Source: Bacteroidales bacterium (GTDB taxonomy: Bacteria > Bacteroidota > Bacteroidia > Bacteroidales > Muribaculaceae). Taken from it: DNA of 48,938 bases. This document shows positions 32,273-40,526 of this stretch, in pieces (position 1 is the first letter of the stretch; every line of letters starts with the position of its first letter). The notes under the pieces were generated by a model. The model saw only the letters and a program-made list of their open reading frames with translations, had not been told where the DNA came from and ran no database searches. Where the stretch lies: contig JAAVGM010000033.1 of the NCBI GenBank assembly GCA_014800245.1, positions 1 through 48,938 of the forward strand, in the 5' to 3' direction. The translations under genes and the position numbers were made by a program.

Positions 32273-33625
32273 ATGAAAACAAAACCTGATTTGGGCTTCT
32301 GGAAGCTATGGAACCTATCTTTTGGTTTCTTCGGTGTTCAGATCGCCTATGCGCTTCAAAGCGCCAACATCTCGCGTATCTTCGCCACTTTGGGCGCGGA
32401 TCCTCATTCCTTGAGTTATTTCTGGATTCTTCCTCCGCTCATGGGTATTATTGTCCAGCCGATCGTCGGCGTGGCCTCCGACCGCACATGGAACCGTCTC
32501 GGTCGCCGATTGCCCTATCTCCTTCTCGGAGCTTTGATTGCAGTCATCGTGATGTGTCTGCTCCCGAATGCCGGAAGTTTCGGCCTTACTATTGGCGGAG
32601 CTATGATATTCGGATTTGTAGCCTTGATGTTCCTCGACACCTCTATCAATATGGCAATGCAGCCATTCAAGATGCTTGTGGGCGATATGGTGAATGAGAA
32701 GCAGAAAGGTCTTGCTTATTCTATTCAGAGCTTCCTCTGCAATGCAGGCTCGCTTGTAGGGTATCTCGCTCCTATCATCCTTACCGCTATCGGAATCAGC
32801 AATATCGCTCCTAAGGGAGAGGTGCCGGCTTCGGTGACCTATTCTTTCTATATCGGCGCGGCAATTCTGATTCTTTGCGTGATTTACAGCTTCGCCACAA
32901 TCAAGGAGATGCCCCCGGCAGAATATGCCGCTTATCACGGTATTGATGCTTCAAAGTCTCAGAAAAAAGAGAAATTCAATCTTATGAAACTTCTCAAGGA
33001 GGCTCCTTCCACATTCTGGACCGTCGGTCTCGTACAGTTCTTCTGTTGGGCTGCTTTCCTTTTCATGTGGACCTACACTAACGGTGCAATTGCAGGCAGC
33101 GTATGGGGTACAACCGACGTAACTTCCGCCGGCTATCAGGAAGCCGGAAACTGGGTCGGCACTCTCTTTGCTGTGCAGGCTATCGGTTCTGTGCTCTGGG
33201 CGGTAGTGATCCCCAGATTCAAGAATCTGAAGACTGCATATATTGTCAGCCTTCTTCTCGGAGCTGTCGGATTCATCTCCACAATCTTCTTTACTGACAA
33301 ATATCTCCTATTCATCAGCTACTTCCTTATCGGATGCGCATGGGCTGCCATGCTTGCCCTCCCCTTCACTATCCTTACCAACTCACTCAAGGGTGACAAC
33401 ATGGGTGCTTACCTCGGACTCTTCAACGGCACTATCTGTCTGCCTCAGATTGTAGCAGCAGCTCTCGGCGGCGTTATCCTCAATCTTTTGGGCGGCAACC
33501 AGAGCTATATGCTCGTGGCAGCCGGAGTGCTCCTTGTGGCAGGTGCTCTCTCAGTGGGTCTGATCAAGCTTTCCTATGGTGAGAAAATAGTGGAAGATGT
33601 AGAAGACATTGCAGAACCCGTATAA
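32273..33625 (+). CDS. MFS transporter, sugar-symporter (SUT/SLC45-like) type
   Basis: A 450-residue protein with twelve predicted membrane helices. The N-terminal half reads NLSFGFFGVQIAYALQSANISR and GVASDRTWNRLGRRLPYLLLG, the RxxGRR loop of the GPH/SUC-like branch that carries disaccharides with protons. The middle loop is charged (KSQKKEKFNLMKLLKEAPST). In Bacteroidetes such carriers usually import sucrose- or maltose-type sugars; substrate not fixed here. No sugar-degrading neighbours. Ends at a strong terminator. Confidence 0.85.
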   Translation: MKTKPDLGFWKLWNLSFGFFGVQIAYALQSANISRIFATLGADPHSLSYFWILPPLMGIIVQPIVGVASDRTWNRLGRRLPYLLLGALIAVIVMCLLPNAGSFGLTIGGAMIFGFVALMFLDTSINMAMQPFKMLVGDMVNEKQKGLAYSIQSFLCNAGSLVGYLAPIILTAIGISNIAPKGEVPASVTYSFYIGAAILILCVIYSFATIKEMPPAEYAAYHGIDASKSQKKEKFNLMKLLKEAPSTFWTVGLVQFFCWAAFLFMWTYTNGAIAGSVWGTTDVTSAGYQEAGNWVGTLFAVQAIGSVLWAVVIPRFKNLKTAYIVSLLLGAVGFISTIFFTDKYLLFISYFLIGCAWAAMLALPFTILTNSLKGDNMGAYLGLFNGTICLPQIVAAALGGVILNLLGGNQSYMLVAAGVLLVAGALSVGLIKLSYGEKIVEDVEDIAEPV

Positions 33626-33671
33626 TCTTACCGAACAAAAAAGGAGGTGTATCCACCTCCCTTATAAATTT

Positions 33672-33699
33672 AGGGACGCACACTCGTGCGTCCCTTTTT
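33672..33699. terminator. Intrinsic terminator
   Basis: AGGGACGCAC pairs with GTGCGTCCCT across ACTC and is followed by TTTTATTTT; another hairpin (GGAGGTG/CACCTCC) lies 20 bp before it. Between convergent genes. Confidence 0.85.
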
Positions 33700-33758
33700 A
33701 TTTTCTTAATATATGTCAATTATATGACAGATATGTTAGTGGATGGTAATCTTGCTCC

Positions 33759-34610
33759 TTATCCGTTTTTGTCCTCCACATTCTCTATACTCTTTGCTTG
33801 CTTTGTGGCTGCCTCCACCTCCTTGTTTTCTTGCTCTGATTCAGCTTGATCGGCTTCTTCGGGATGCTTCTTTACATATTCCTTATAGGCCTGGACAAGT
33901 GAAATTGTAGTGCCGTTTTGCTTCGACTCCTTATTACGCTGAGTGATGATATTGGTGACATAAACAGTGAAGATCGGGAACATCATCATCCCCAAGGCCG
34001 CCAAAAGAACCGACAATACACGCCCCACTCCGGTAACGGCCGTGATATTCGATCCAACGGTTGTCACATCCATAGCCGCCCACCAAAGAGCATCCGCATA
34101 TACGTTGACCAATGGGTTAACCCCTGCCTCAAACAGATAGAATGTAAGGCTCGCGAAATAGACGGTAGAGAACAGAATGATTATATATGTGAAGAAAAGA
34201 CCCGTGGCTCGGTTCCTTGTAAACCAGCTGACTACTATCGCCAATGCATACCCTCCTCGGATGAGAGGCATATAGCGGATAAGATACGACACCTCCTGCG
34301 AAAGATGAATCCCATAATGATATATGATCGCCTGATAAGGCACCGAAACCAATAGAAATATAACATTGGTCCAGAAAAAACGCTTGCGATTTTCCGACAC
34401 TGCCAACTCTACAAAAAAGATGACAATGAAGATCATACAGATCACAAACTGCCATTTCTGAAAACTATATTCCTCATAAAATGTAGTGTTCTTAAAGCTA
34501 TCGTATGAAATCATCCCTATCAAAAGCAGCGATAGAATCAACACGATAATATTTAGCAACATCATGAATCCCTTCTTCCGTAAGAAGGAGCCAAATACAG
34601 ATACATTCAT
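33759..34610 (-). CDS. Ion-channel-like protein with unusual filter
   Basis: A 283-residue membrane protein with about six helices: two near the N-terminus (MMLLNIIVLILSLLLIGMI, WQFVICMIFIVIFFVELAV), an S4-like basic stretch (LIRYMPLIRGGYALAIVVSWFTRNR), and a pore module ALWWAAMDVTTVGSNIT followed by a last helix (VLSVLLAALGMMMFPIFTVY). The filter reads TTVGSN instead of the TVGYG of potassium channels, so selectivity may differ. The C-terminal 50 residues are charged and helical (HPEEADQAESEQENKEVEAA). Divergent from the urea transporter, which may mean shared control. Confidence 0.72.
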   Translation of the reverse strand: MNVSVFGSFLRKKGFMMLLNIIVLILSLLLIGMISYDSFKNTTFYEEYSFQKWQFVICMIFIVIFFVELAVSENRKRFFWTNVIFLLVSVPYQAIIYHYGIHLSQEVSYLIRYMPLIRGGYALAIVVSWFTRNRATGLFFTYIIILFSTVYFASLTFYLFEAGVNPLVNVYADALWWAAMDVTTVGSNITAVTGVGRVLSVLLAALGMMMFPIFTVYVTNIITQRNKESKQNGTTISLVQAYKEYVKKHPEEADQAESEQENKEVEAATKQAKSIENVEDKNG

Positions 34611-34782
34611 AATCCTTAATGTTTTTAAACTATTATAATTGTTAAACGTTAAAATTTACAGAGGGGTTCATTTATTCTCCTCTCGCCTATTCTCCTCTCG
34701 CCCCCATTATCCATATAGCTTTGAGGGCGAAAGTCTGAGAAAAATGAGAAGCCCGAAAAAAGAAAATTCTAAAAAAAATATT

Positions 34783-35748
34783 ATGGCTCAACTTTACACA
34801 GCTTCACATGTAGTGAAAGAATTTCCGCGCACATGCCTGCGCGGTATCGGACAAGTGATGTTCCAGGATAATATGTGGACAGGCCTGCTCTTCACAATCG
34901 GCATATTTTGGGGCGCATACGCAGAGGGATTCCCGGCAGTGGCTTGGGGTCTTGTAGTAGGCGCAGTTGTTTCAACTCTCACAGGCTATATCCTGCAGCT
35001 CCCCGACAAAAGCGGGGCACAGGGTTTGTGGGGATTCAACGGATGTCTTGTGGGATGCGCGTTCCCTACATTCCTCGGCAATACAATCTGGATGTGGATA
35101 GCCCTTGTGATCTGCTCGGCAATGACAATATGGGTTCAATCGGGTCTTGACAATGTATTAGGGAAATGGAAACTTAGTGCATTTACATTCCCATTCGTAC
35201 TCTCCACATGGTTCTTCCTTCTTGCTTCCAGATATTTCAACGGTATTCCGCCGGAATTTATGGGAAGTCCTGAACTGCCCGACCATGTTCACAGTGCATT
35301 GAATTTCGGATTTGGAGATTTAGTGGTGTATTGGCTGAAAGGGATTGCGCAGGTGTTCCTCATCAACAATTGGGTTACGGGAATCTTCTTCCTTGCGGCT
35401 CTTGCCGTGAGCAGCCTGAGAGCGGCGATATGGGCGGCGATAGCCTCTGCCGTAGCTCTGATCACTGTCATTGTATGGCAAGGTCCCGGCGCGGATATTG
35501 CTGAAGGTCTTTATGGATTTAGCGCCGTTCTTACCGGCATAGCACTCGGTGCCACATTCTGCAACAACTCTTGGAAATCGGCAATCTGGACTCTGATCGG
35601 AATATTTATCACAGTCTTCATTCAGGCTGCAATGAATGCTTTCTTCGCTCCGATGGGTCTCCCGACATTGACAGGTCCGTTCTGCGTTGCCACTTGGCTT
35701 TTCCTTCTCCCGGCTTACGACTTCTTTCAGCCTAAAAGCAATTCGTAG
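34783..35748 (+). CDS. Urea transporter
   Basis: A 321-residue protein of the urea-transporter (UT) fold, with two similar halves. Half one has GIGQVMFQDNMWTGLLFTIGIF then LQLPDKSGAQGLWGFNGCLVGCAFPTF; half two has GIAQVFLINNWVTGIFFLAALA then GLYGFSAVLTGIALGATF. The repeated G-x-x-Q-x-x-F-x-x-N-x-x-x-G core and the NG-x-L-x-G motif form the channel. I start at the ATG at 34783 (MAQLYTASH), after an AT-rich leader. No urease genes are in the window. The host gut supplies urea to such bacteria (established ecology). Confidence 0.88.
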   Translation: MAQLYTASHVVKEFPRTCLRGIGQVMFQDNMWTGLLFTIGIFWGAYAEGFPAVAWGLVVGAVVSTLTGYILQLPDKSGAQGLWGFNGCLVGCAFPTFLGNTIWMWIALVICSAMTIWVQSGLDNVLGKWKLSAFTFPFVLSTWFFLLASRYFNGIPPEFMGSPELPDHVHSALNFGFGDLVVYWLKGIAQVFLINNWVTGIFFLAALAVSSLRAAIWAAIASAVALITVIVWQGPGADIAEGLYGFSAVLTGIALGATFCNNSWKSAIWTLIGIFITVFIQAAMNAFFAPMGLPTLTGPFCVATWLFLLPAYDFFQPKSNS

Positions 35749-35798
35749 CATATAAAAAGAGGTAGGTAATCAGATTTCTTTATAAAATATTATATGAT

Positions 35799-37193
35799 AT
35801 GACTGCAAGTCAAACAAATATGAAAAACATTAACGATATGCCTCTTACATGGAGGCATATTTACATTGTGGCAGTGGCGTCGTTAGGCCAGCTGATCGGT
35901 ACGGCGGTTGCCACGGTGGCGGGAGTGATAATCCCGATGATGAATATCCTTGCCCATCCCGAACTCTCCACATTCATGCAGGGTCTGATCGGATGTATTG
36001 ACCTGATAGGTATTGCAATCGGCTCGGTGATTTTCGGTTCGCTCAGCGATAAATATGGGTATCTTTTCTTCTTCCGTTTCTGCCCTGCCCTAATTTTAGC
36101 GGCATCTTTGGTGGCATTATTCATTCCAAATGTGGCAGTGCTCACAATCGCCCTTTTCTTCGTCGGGCTCGGAATCGGCGGAGAATATAGCCTCGACTCA
36201 GGATATGTGTCTGAATTGATGCCTGTGAAATACCGTGCGTTGATGGTGGGGGTGACAAAGACAGCCTCGGCACTCGGTAATATCATTGCGGCAGCTCTCT
36301 GTTTCTGGGTGATCATGGATACGCGCAATGCCGCCGACTGGCATCTCCTGATGTGGATAGTGGCGGCAATTGCAGCTCTTATGCTTATCCTTCGAATCAA
36401 ATTCTATGAGTCGCCCAAATGGCTTCTCGATCATGGGAAAACAGCCGAGGCTGAGAAAGCAGTGCAGGATTTTCTTGGCAAGGATGTGATGATTCCCGCA
36501 CAAGCACCGCAGCCTGAAACAACCGCAAAAAAATCCGAACCCCAATCCAATGATTCGGATTCAGATAATTTCTTTTCATTCATTATCAAGAATGGAAAAC
36601 GAGTGATCCTTAGCGGTATCCCCTGGGCTTGCGAAGGACTCGGAGTGTATGGAATCGGAGTATTCCTCCCGATTCTTGTAATGGCTTTGGGCCTGGAACA
36701 TTTCACTCCCGGGGAAGCTGAGATTCTTCATGTTGCATCTTCAGTGGAAATCACACTTTATATCAGCTGTATAATGCTGCCGGGGTTTATTTTGGGTCTC
36801 TGGCTGATAAATAAGAAAAAGAGCATCACTGCAATTCAATCGGTAGGTTTCTGGTTATGTGCCGCCACTCTCGTGCTGCTTCTTCTATCCTATCATTTCC
36901 ATTGGAACAAATGGATCTCAATCGGCGCATTCATGGGATTCGAGCTATTCCTGAACATGGGACCTCACTTGATCACCTATGTGCTCCCCCCGAAGATTTA
37001 CCCGGTGGAAACACGAGGCCGAGGGGTTGGCATAGCTGCTGCAATCGGCAAGATCGGCGCTGTGCTCGGTGTCTTCTTCATCCCCGTGCTTCTGAAAGCC
37101 GGTGGCGCAACTCTTGTCCTGATAGTATCTATAGCCGTTATGGCTATCGGAGCCATAGTCACAAATATTTATGGCCGTTTAGTAAAAAATTAA
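35799..37193 (+). CDS. MFS transporter, sugar/metabolite-proton type
   Basis: A 464-residue, twelve-helix carrier. IGSVIFGSLSDKYGYLFFFR is the loop 2-3 signature, GGEYSLDSGYVSELMPVKYRALMVG the loop 4-5 motif (PVKYRA) of the SP and AAHS branches, and PVETRGRGVGIAAAIGKIGA the matching motif in the second half. A Ser/Asp-rich insert (PEPETTAKKSEPQSNDSDSD-like, about 225-250) enlarges the central cytoplasmic loop. Substrate unknown. It follows the urea transporter by 50 nt on the same strand, so both are probably on one transcript ending at 37256. Confidence 0.82.
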   Translation: MTASQTNMKNINDMPLTWRHIYIVAVASLGQLIGTAVATVAGVIIPMMNILAHPELSTFMQGLIGCIDLIGIAIGSVIFGSLSDKYGYLFFFRFCPALILAASLVALFIPNVAVLTIALFFVGLGIGGEYSLDSGYVSELMPVKYRALMVGVTKTASALGNIIAAALCFWVIMDTRNAADWHLLMWIVAAIAALMLILRIKFYESPKWLLDHGKTAEAEKAVQDFLGKDVMIPAQAPQPETTAKKSEPQSNDSDSDNFFSFIIKNGKRVILSGIPWACEGLGVYGIGVFLPILVMALGLEHFTPGEAEILHVASSVEITLYISCIMLPGFILGLWLINKKKSITAIQSVGFWLCAATLVLLLLSYHFHWNKWISIGAFMGFELFLNMGPHLITYVLPPKIYPVETRGRGVGIAAAIGKIGAVLGVFFIPVLLKAGGATLVLIVSIAVMAIGAIVTNIYGRLVKN

Positions 37194-37255
37194 CAGAACC
37201 GCAGAGCAGATTCTCCGAAAACATGGGGAACAGCGGAGCGGTTTAACCTCCTATT

Positions 37256-37292
37256 AACCGAGGGTTCGGACTTCGACCGCACCCTCGGTTTC
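37256..37292 (+). terminator. Intrinsic terminator
   Basis: AACCGAGGGT at 37256-37265 pairs with ACCCTCGGTT at 37281-37290, then a short T tract; ends the urea-transporter/MFS transcript. Confidence 0.75.
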
Positions 37293-37350
37293 CTATAACT
37301 AAATGCAGCTCCCCGGGGATGAACCTTTAAAAAGCATAATAATTTACGAC

Positions 37351-37427
37351 TTTATACAAAGTATTTACCGCTTTATACACCTTCAAAGACAGATTTTTCT
37401 TTTATACGGTTTCATATAGTAACTTTG
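37351..37427 (+). promoter_or_regulatory. Promoter with three TTTATAC sites, no gene directly after
   Basis: TTTATAC occurs at 37351, 37372 and 37401, in the same direction, upstream of a -7 box TAACTTTG (37420-37427). The following 670 bp contain no protein gene, so it may drive a long leader or an RNA. Confidence 0.5.
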
Positions 37428-37445
37428 CATTGTAAACAATTCCAA

Positions 37446-37532
37446 TTAGTATTCATTAAATTTAGTATTCATTAAATTTTTTACCTACTCATATCTTATG
37501 GTATATACGTAATATCTTATGGTATATACCTA
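37446..37532. repeat. Two tandem duplications in the leader
   Basis: TTAGTATTCATTAAAT is repeated exactly at 37446-37461 and 37462-37477. A 21-bp unit beginning ATATCTTATGGTATATAC is repeated with one mismatch at 37491-37511 and 37512-37532. Both are AT-rich and sit just after the TTTATAC promoter. Confidence 0.75.
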
Positions 37533-37700
37533 ATAACCGACCGGAGGGGAAGGATTCTTGGCATATAGAAACATATAGAAAGATGAAGTATATATAGTTT
37601 TTATTTTCTGACTTATATTCAGAAATAAATCTCCCAAAAATGCTTAATTCATCCACCACTCTATTGCCCGAATCAGAATAATTCACTAACTTTGTCATTG

Positions 37701-38012
37701 CAGACCGTGACGCAGAAGCCCTAATATGGCAGAGTGAAAGGGTCGGCTTACATTTTGGAAGCGTTTACTCGACGCTCTTTCTTGATCATCAGAAACTTCG
37801 CAACTTTCTAAGGTTAGTCAAGATTGTAGCAACAGTAGATGCCTTGTGGAGATGTTTATTCCGCCTATGGCCAACGCGTGAGCGTTAGCCATTGGCGTTT
37901 TACTCATATCCTGCGTGAGGCTTCTGCGGTTGCTCTTTCCACTAACCGGGCAATGCGAAGGCCTCTGATGACGGAATGAGCAACAGGTAAGGCACTCACG
38001 CTTTCTTATTTT
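37701..38012 (+). ncRNA. Probable structured RNA ahead of the signalling locus
   Basis: A -7 box TAACTTTG at 37687-37694 precedes it. ACC-bulge-GCAGAAGCC at 37704-37720 pairs with GGCTTCTGC-GGT at 37919-37930, closing a long domain that contains the stable hairpin AACGC-GTGA-GCGTT (37873-37886) with extended flanks. A second stem pairs GTTGCTC-T-TTCC (37929-37940) with GGAA-T-GAGCAAC (37973-37984). GCGTGAG (37913) and CTCACGC (37995) can pair before TTTCTTATTTTT, a possible terminator. No protein frame. I do not recognise a named family; 6S-like or a cis-acting leader of the LytTR gene are options. Confidence 0.55.
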
Positions 38013-38102
38013 TAACCCGTCGGGATTGAGAGCCGCCAGACAAAACTAACCAGCTCCTACAGCTTTTCGTGAGATAATTTTCTCATGTTGCCTTTTTGAC
38101 TT

Positions 38103-38480
38103 ATGAGCCACCTGAAAGCCTCGGAAACAACTCTTTTCTTTAACACCCGAGATGAATTAGCCAAAGTGAAATTGGAAAAGGTCGCCTTTTTTGAAGCCGA
38201 CTCTAACTATTGCTATGTCAACTTCATCAACGGAGCGAAAGCAACCCTACTCACCAGTCTGGCAAATATAGAGAACCTCCTTTCATCTAAATTTCAAGGA
38301 GGCGACCCGATGTTCATTCGGATTGGCAAAAGGTATATCGTAAATCTCAATTTTATCTTTCAGATCAACATCCCTAAACAGCGCCTAATACTTACCGATT
38401 TTGATTCTCCCAATATAATGGAGCTTACAATCTCAAAAGAGGCACTCAAGAATCTTAAACAATTGTATTCAAGCAAATAA
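38103..38480 (+). CDS. LytTR DNA-binding protein
   Basis: A 125-residue protein consisting almost only of a LytTR domain (about 8-110: FFEADSNYCYVNF, FIRIGKRYIVNLNFIFQI, LTISKEALKNLKQLY). There is no receiver domain, so it is not controlled by an ordinary response-regulator phosphorylation. LytTR proteins bind direct repeats of about 9 bp with 12-13 bp spacing; the TTTATAC repeats at 37351-37407 (21-bp pitch for the first two) are candidates for autoregulation (inference). The FHA gene starts 3 nt after its stop, so it leads the signalling operon. Confidence 0.85.
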   Translation: MSHLKASETTLFFNTRDELAKVKLEKVAFFEADSNYCYVNFINGAKATLLTSLANIENLLSSKFQGGDPMFIRIGKRYIVNLNFIFQINIPKQRLILTDFDSPNIMELTISKEALKNLKQLYSSK

Positions 38481-38482
38481 TC

Positions 38483-39214
38483 ATGGAAATAATTATAGGA
38501 CGCAAGGGGAATCAGCAAACCCCCATCACCGATCCGACCGTAAGCCGTGAACATTGCAAAGTTACAATGAACGGCGACGGATCTTTCACTATTGAGAATC
38601 TAAGCGATTATGGCACAAAAGTGGATGGACGCAATATTATACGATCCTCCGCCAATCTTCACAGCCGAATCCAACTCGGAAATTCCTTCTCCGCCACCCT
38701 GGTGGAACTAATCGGAAATCCTGCCGCCTCACAACAAAACGCAGGAAACCAGAACGCTTCTATCTCCCAATCGGTCACCAATTCGTTCAATAATCAATCC
38801 CAACCTAAACCTAAAGAAGAGGTTCAAACTTTCAATATCTCTCATCTAAAAAAAGTTTGGGAGGATTATAACAATACGAATATAGAAGTGGCGGAAAAAC
38901 AGCGGAGAATCAATCTCACCAGGACTGCTTTTGCAATCCTTACTATGTTCACAGTCCCTATAGCGTTTTTTTTCCAAACCCCTTGGGCTTATCTTCTCAC
39001 TGCCATTGGAATTTTAGGTAACATTTATAGTTTCATAGGCCTAAAGAATGCCGAATCCCCGTCTGAACGTCAGCGTCGACAGGATGCCTTCGATGATGCG
39101 TGGGTCTGTCCGAACCCTAAATGCGGTCATTCTCTTATGGCAAAGAATTATAAGTTGCTTGTTCGCAATTTTCAGGCGTGCCCCTATTGCAAAAGCAAAT
39201 ATGTGGAAAAGTAG
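38483..39214 (+). CDS. FHA-domain membrane protein with zinc ribbon
   Basis: A 243-residue protein. Residues 1-75 form an FHA phosphothreonine-binding domain (EIIIGRKGNQQTPITDPTVS, REH, DYGTKVDGRNI). A Gln/Asn/Ser-rich linker follows (about 80-120), then two hydrophobic helices (AFAILTMFTVPIAFFFQ, AYLLTAIGILGNIYSFIGL), then a C-terminal zinc ribbon: CPNPKCGH ... CPYCKSKY. It would sit in the inner membrane with FHA and ribbon in the cytoplasm, next to two kinases with which it shares an operon. Likely reader of the kinase mark. Confidence 0.85.
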   Translation: MEIIIGRKGNQQTPITDPTVSREHCKVTMNGDGSFTIENLSDYGTKVDGRNIIRSSANLHSRIQLGNSFSATLVELIGNPAASQQNAGNQNASISQSVTNSFNNQSQPKPKEEVQTFNISHLKKVWEDYNNTNIEVAEKQRRINLTRTAFAILTMFTVPIAFFFQTPWAYLLTAIGILGNIYSFIGLKNAESPSERQRRQDAFDDAWVCPNPKCGHSLMAKNYKLLVRNFQACPYCKSKYVEK

Positions 39215-39256
39215 TTTGAATATGTAGTCGGTAAGCAGCTGTTAAAAATCAATGAT

Positions 39257-40516
39257 ATGCAACTTAAAGCGAATTCTCTTTTACAATCAGGAAAATATCG
39301 AATCATCCGTCTATTAGGACAGGGTGGTTTCGGCATAACATATCTTGCTGAAAATACTATGCTCGGCAAGCAGGTGGCGATAAAGGAATTCTTCCCCAAG
39401 GATTTCTGCGGTCGCGATAATACAAGCCATCTAACCCTCGGCACCCAAAACAATGCCGACACTGTAAGCAAACTGAAAGCACGCTTCATCAAGGAGGCTC
39501 AGAATATCGCCAAACTCGATCATCCCGGTATTGTACATATCCATGACATATTCGAGGAGAACAATACTGCCTATTATGTGATGGATTATATCGATGGGGA
39601 GAACCTAAACGAGATTGTGAAGCATAATGGTCCATTGCCCGAGGGAAAGGCAGTGAAATATGTTGAGAAGGTCGGTGAAGCCTTGGAGTATATCCATTCG
39701 CGCAATATGACCCACTTCGATGTAAAGCCTGCTAATATCGTCATACGCAAGAAGGATGACCAGCCGATCCTGATCGATTTCGGTCTGTCGAAGCAATACG
39801 ATGCCCATGGGGATGCCACCTCCACCCTCATGCAGGGGATAAGCCAAGGCTACTCCCCCATCGAACTCTACAATTACGGTAGCGTCTCAACCTTCTCTCC
39901 CCAGACGGATGTCTATTCATTGGGAGCAACCCTGCTTTATCTCGTTTCGGGGAAGGTACCTCCCCAACCCTCCTCGATAATTGAGAATGGCTTGGAGCTC
40001 TCTTTTGTTGGAGATCCCAAACTAAGAAAAGCCATCGAATCCTCAATGCAGGTGGGCAGAGGGAAGAGACCAGCGTCAATGCGTAAATTTCTCAATTCCC
40101 TTACAAACATTGAGCAGAATCAAGAAAAAGCATACCCCTCTCAATCCTCATACCAAGATAGCAATGATGACTCAACAAGGATAATACAACCACTTAGACC
40201 TACTACAAAAGACTCAGTCCAAGTTTATGATGATGATAAAGTTCCAGATACAGTCTCAAGGAAACTCCTACATAATAAAATCAAAACAAAAGCTACCAAA
40301 AAAGAATCAAGTTGGGTTCCTCCTTTAATTACATTTGGATTTTTTGCATCAATTCTTTTCATTTTTTCAATCGCAGGAAATTGTAACAGTGGTGGAGTAA
40401 TGGATGAGTATGATTATGCCTTTGATACAGCTGTTGAAGAAATCCTTTACGACACTGTTTATGTAGTGGAATGTGATTCTCTGGCAGATTATGTATTAGC
40501 TGATTCTGCCCGATAA
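39257..40516 (+). CDS. Membrane Ser/Thr protein kinase 1 (HFD variant)
   Basis: A 419-residue Hanks-type kinase: G-loop GQGGFG, catalytic Lys in VAIKEFF, catalytic loop THFDVKPAN (HRD changed to HFD), DFG in LIDFGLSK, and GYSPIELY as the P+1 loop. After the kinase domain (about 10-275) comes a polar juxtamembrane region with a TRII motif (DDSTRIIQPL, Thr about 307), then one membrane helix (PLITFGFFASILFIFSIAG) and a short acidic tail outside. It is nearly identical over 275 residues to kinase 2, which lies beyond the caspase gene. The Thr in TRII may be a self-phosphorylation site read by FHA proteins (inference). Confidence 0.9.
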   Translation: MQLKANSLLQSGKYRIIRLLGQGGFGITYLAENTMLGKQVAIKEFFPKDFCGRDNTSHLTLGTQNNADTVSKLKARFIKEAQNIAKLDHPGIVHIHDIFEENNTAYYVMDYIDGENLNEIVKHNGPLPEGKAVKYVEKVGEALEYIHSRNMTHFDVKPANIVIRKKDDQPILIDFGLSKQYDAHGDATSTLMQGISQGYSPIELYNYGSVSTFSPQTDVYSLGATLLYLVSGKVPPQPSSIIENGLELSFVGDPKLRKAIESSMQVGRGKRPASMRKFLNSLTNIEQNQEKAYPSQSSYQDSNDDSTRIIQPLRPTTKDSVQVYDDDKVPDTVSRKLLHNKIKTKATKKESSWVPPLITFGFFASILFIFSIAGNCNSGGVMDEYDYAFDTAVEEILYDTVYVVECDSLADYVLADSAR

Positions 40517-40526
40517 ATTCTAATTT

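Noticed and set aside
32315..32938. Antisense frame of 207 codons opposite the MFS gene
   Set aside because: Arises from codon bias of membrane-protein sequence; no motif.
37491..37532. Possible CRISPR-like repeat
   Set aside because: Only two directly adjacent 21-bp units with no spacers and no cas genes.
37965..37985. Hammerhead-like CTGATGA
   Set aside because: The required GAAA and stem arrangement do not follow; the bases belong to the GTTGCTC/GAGCAAC stem.
37701..38012. RNase P RNA
   Set aside because: CGGCTTAC is present, but the conserved GGAAAGTCCGGGC region and end pairing are missing.
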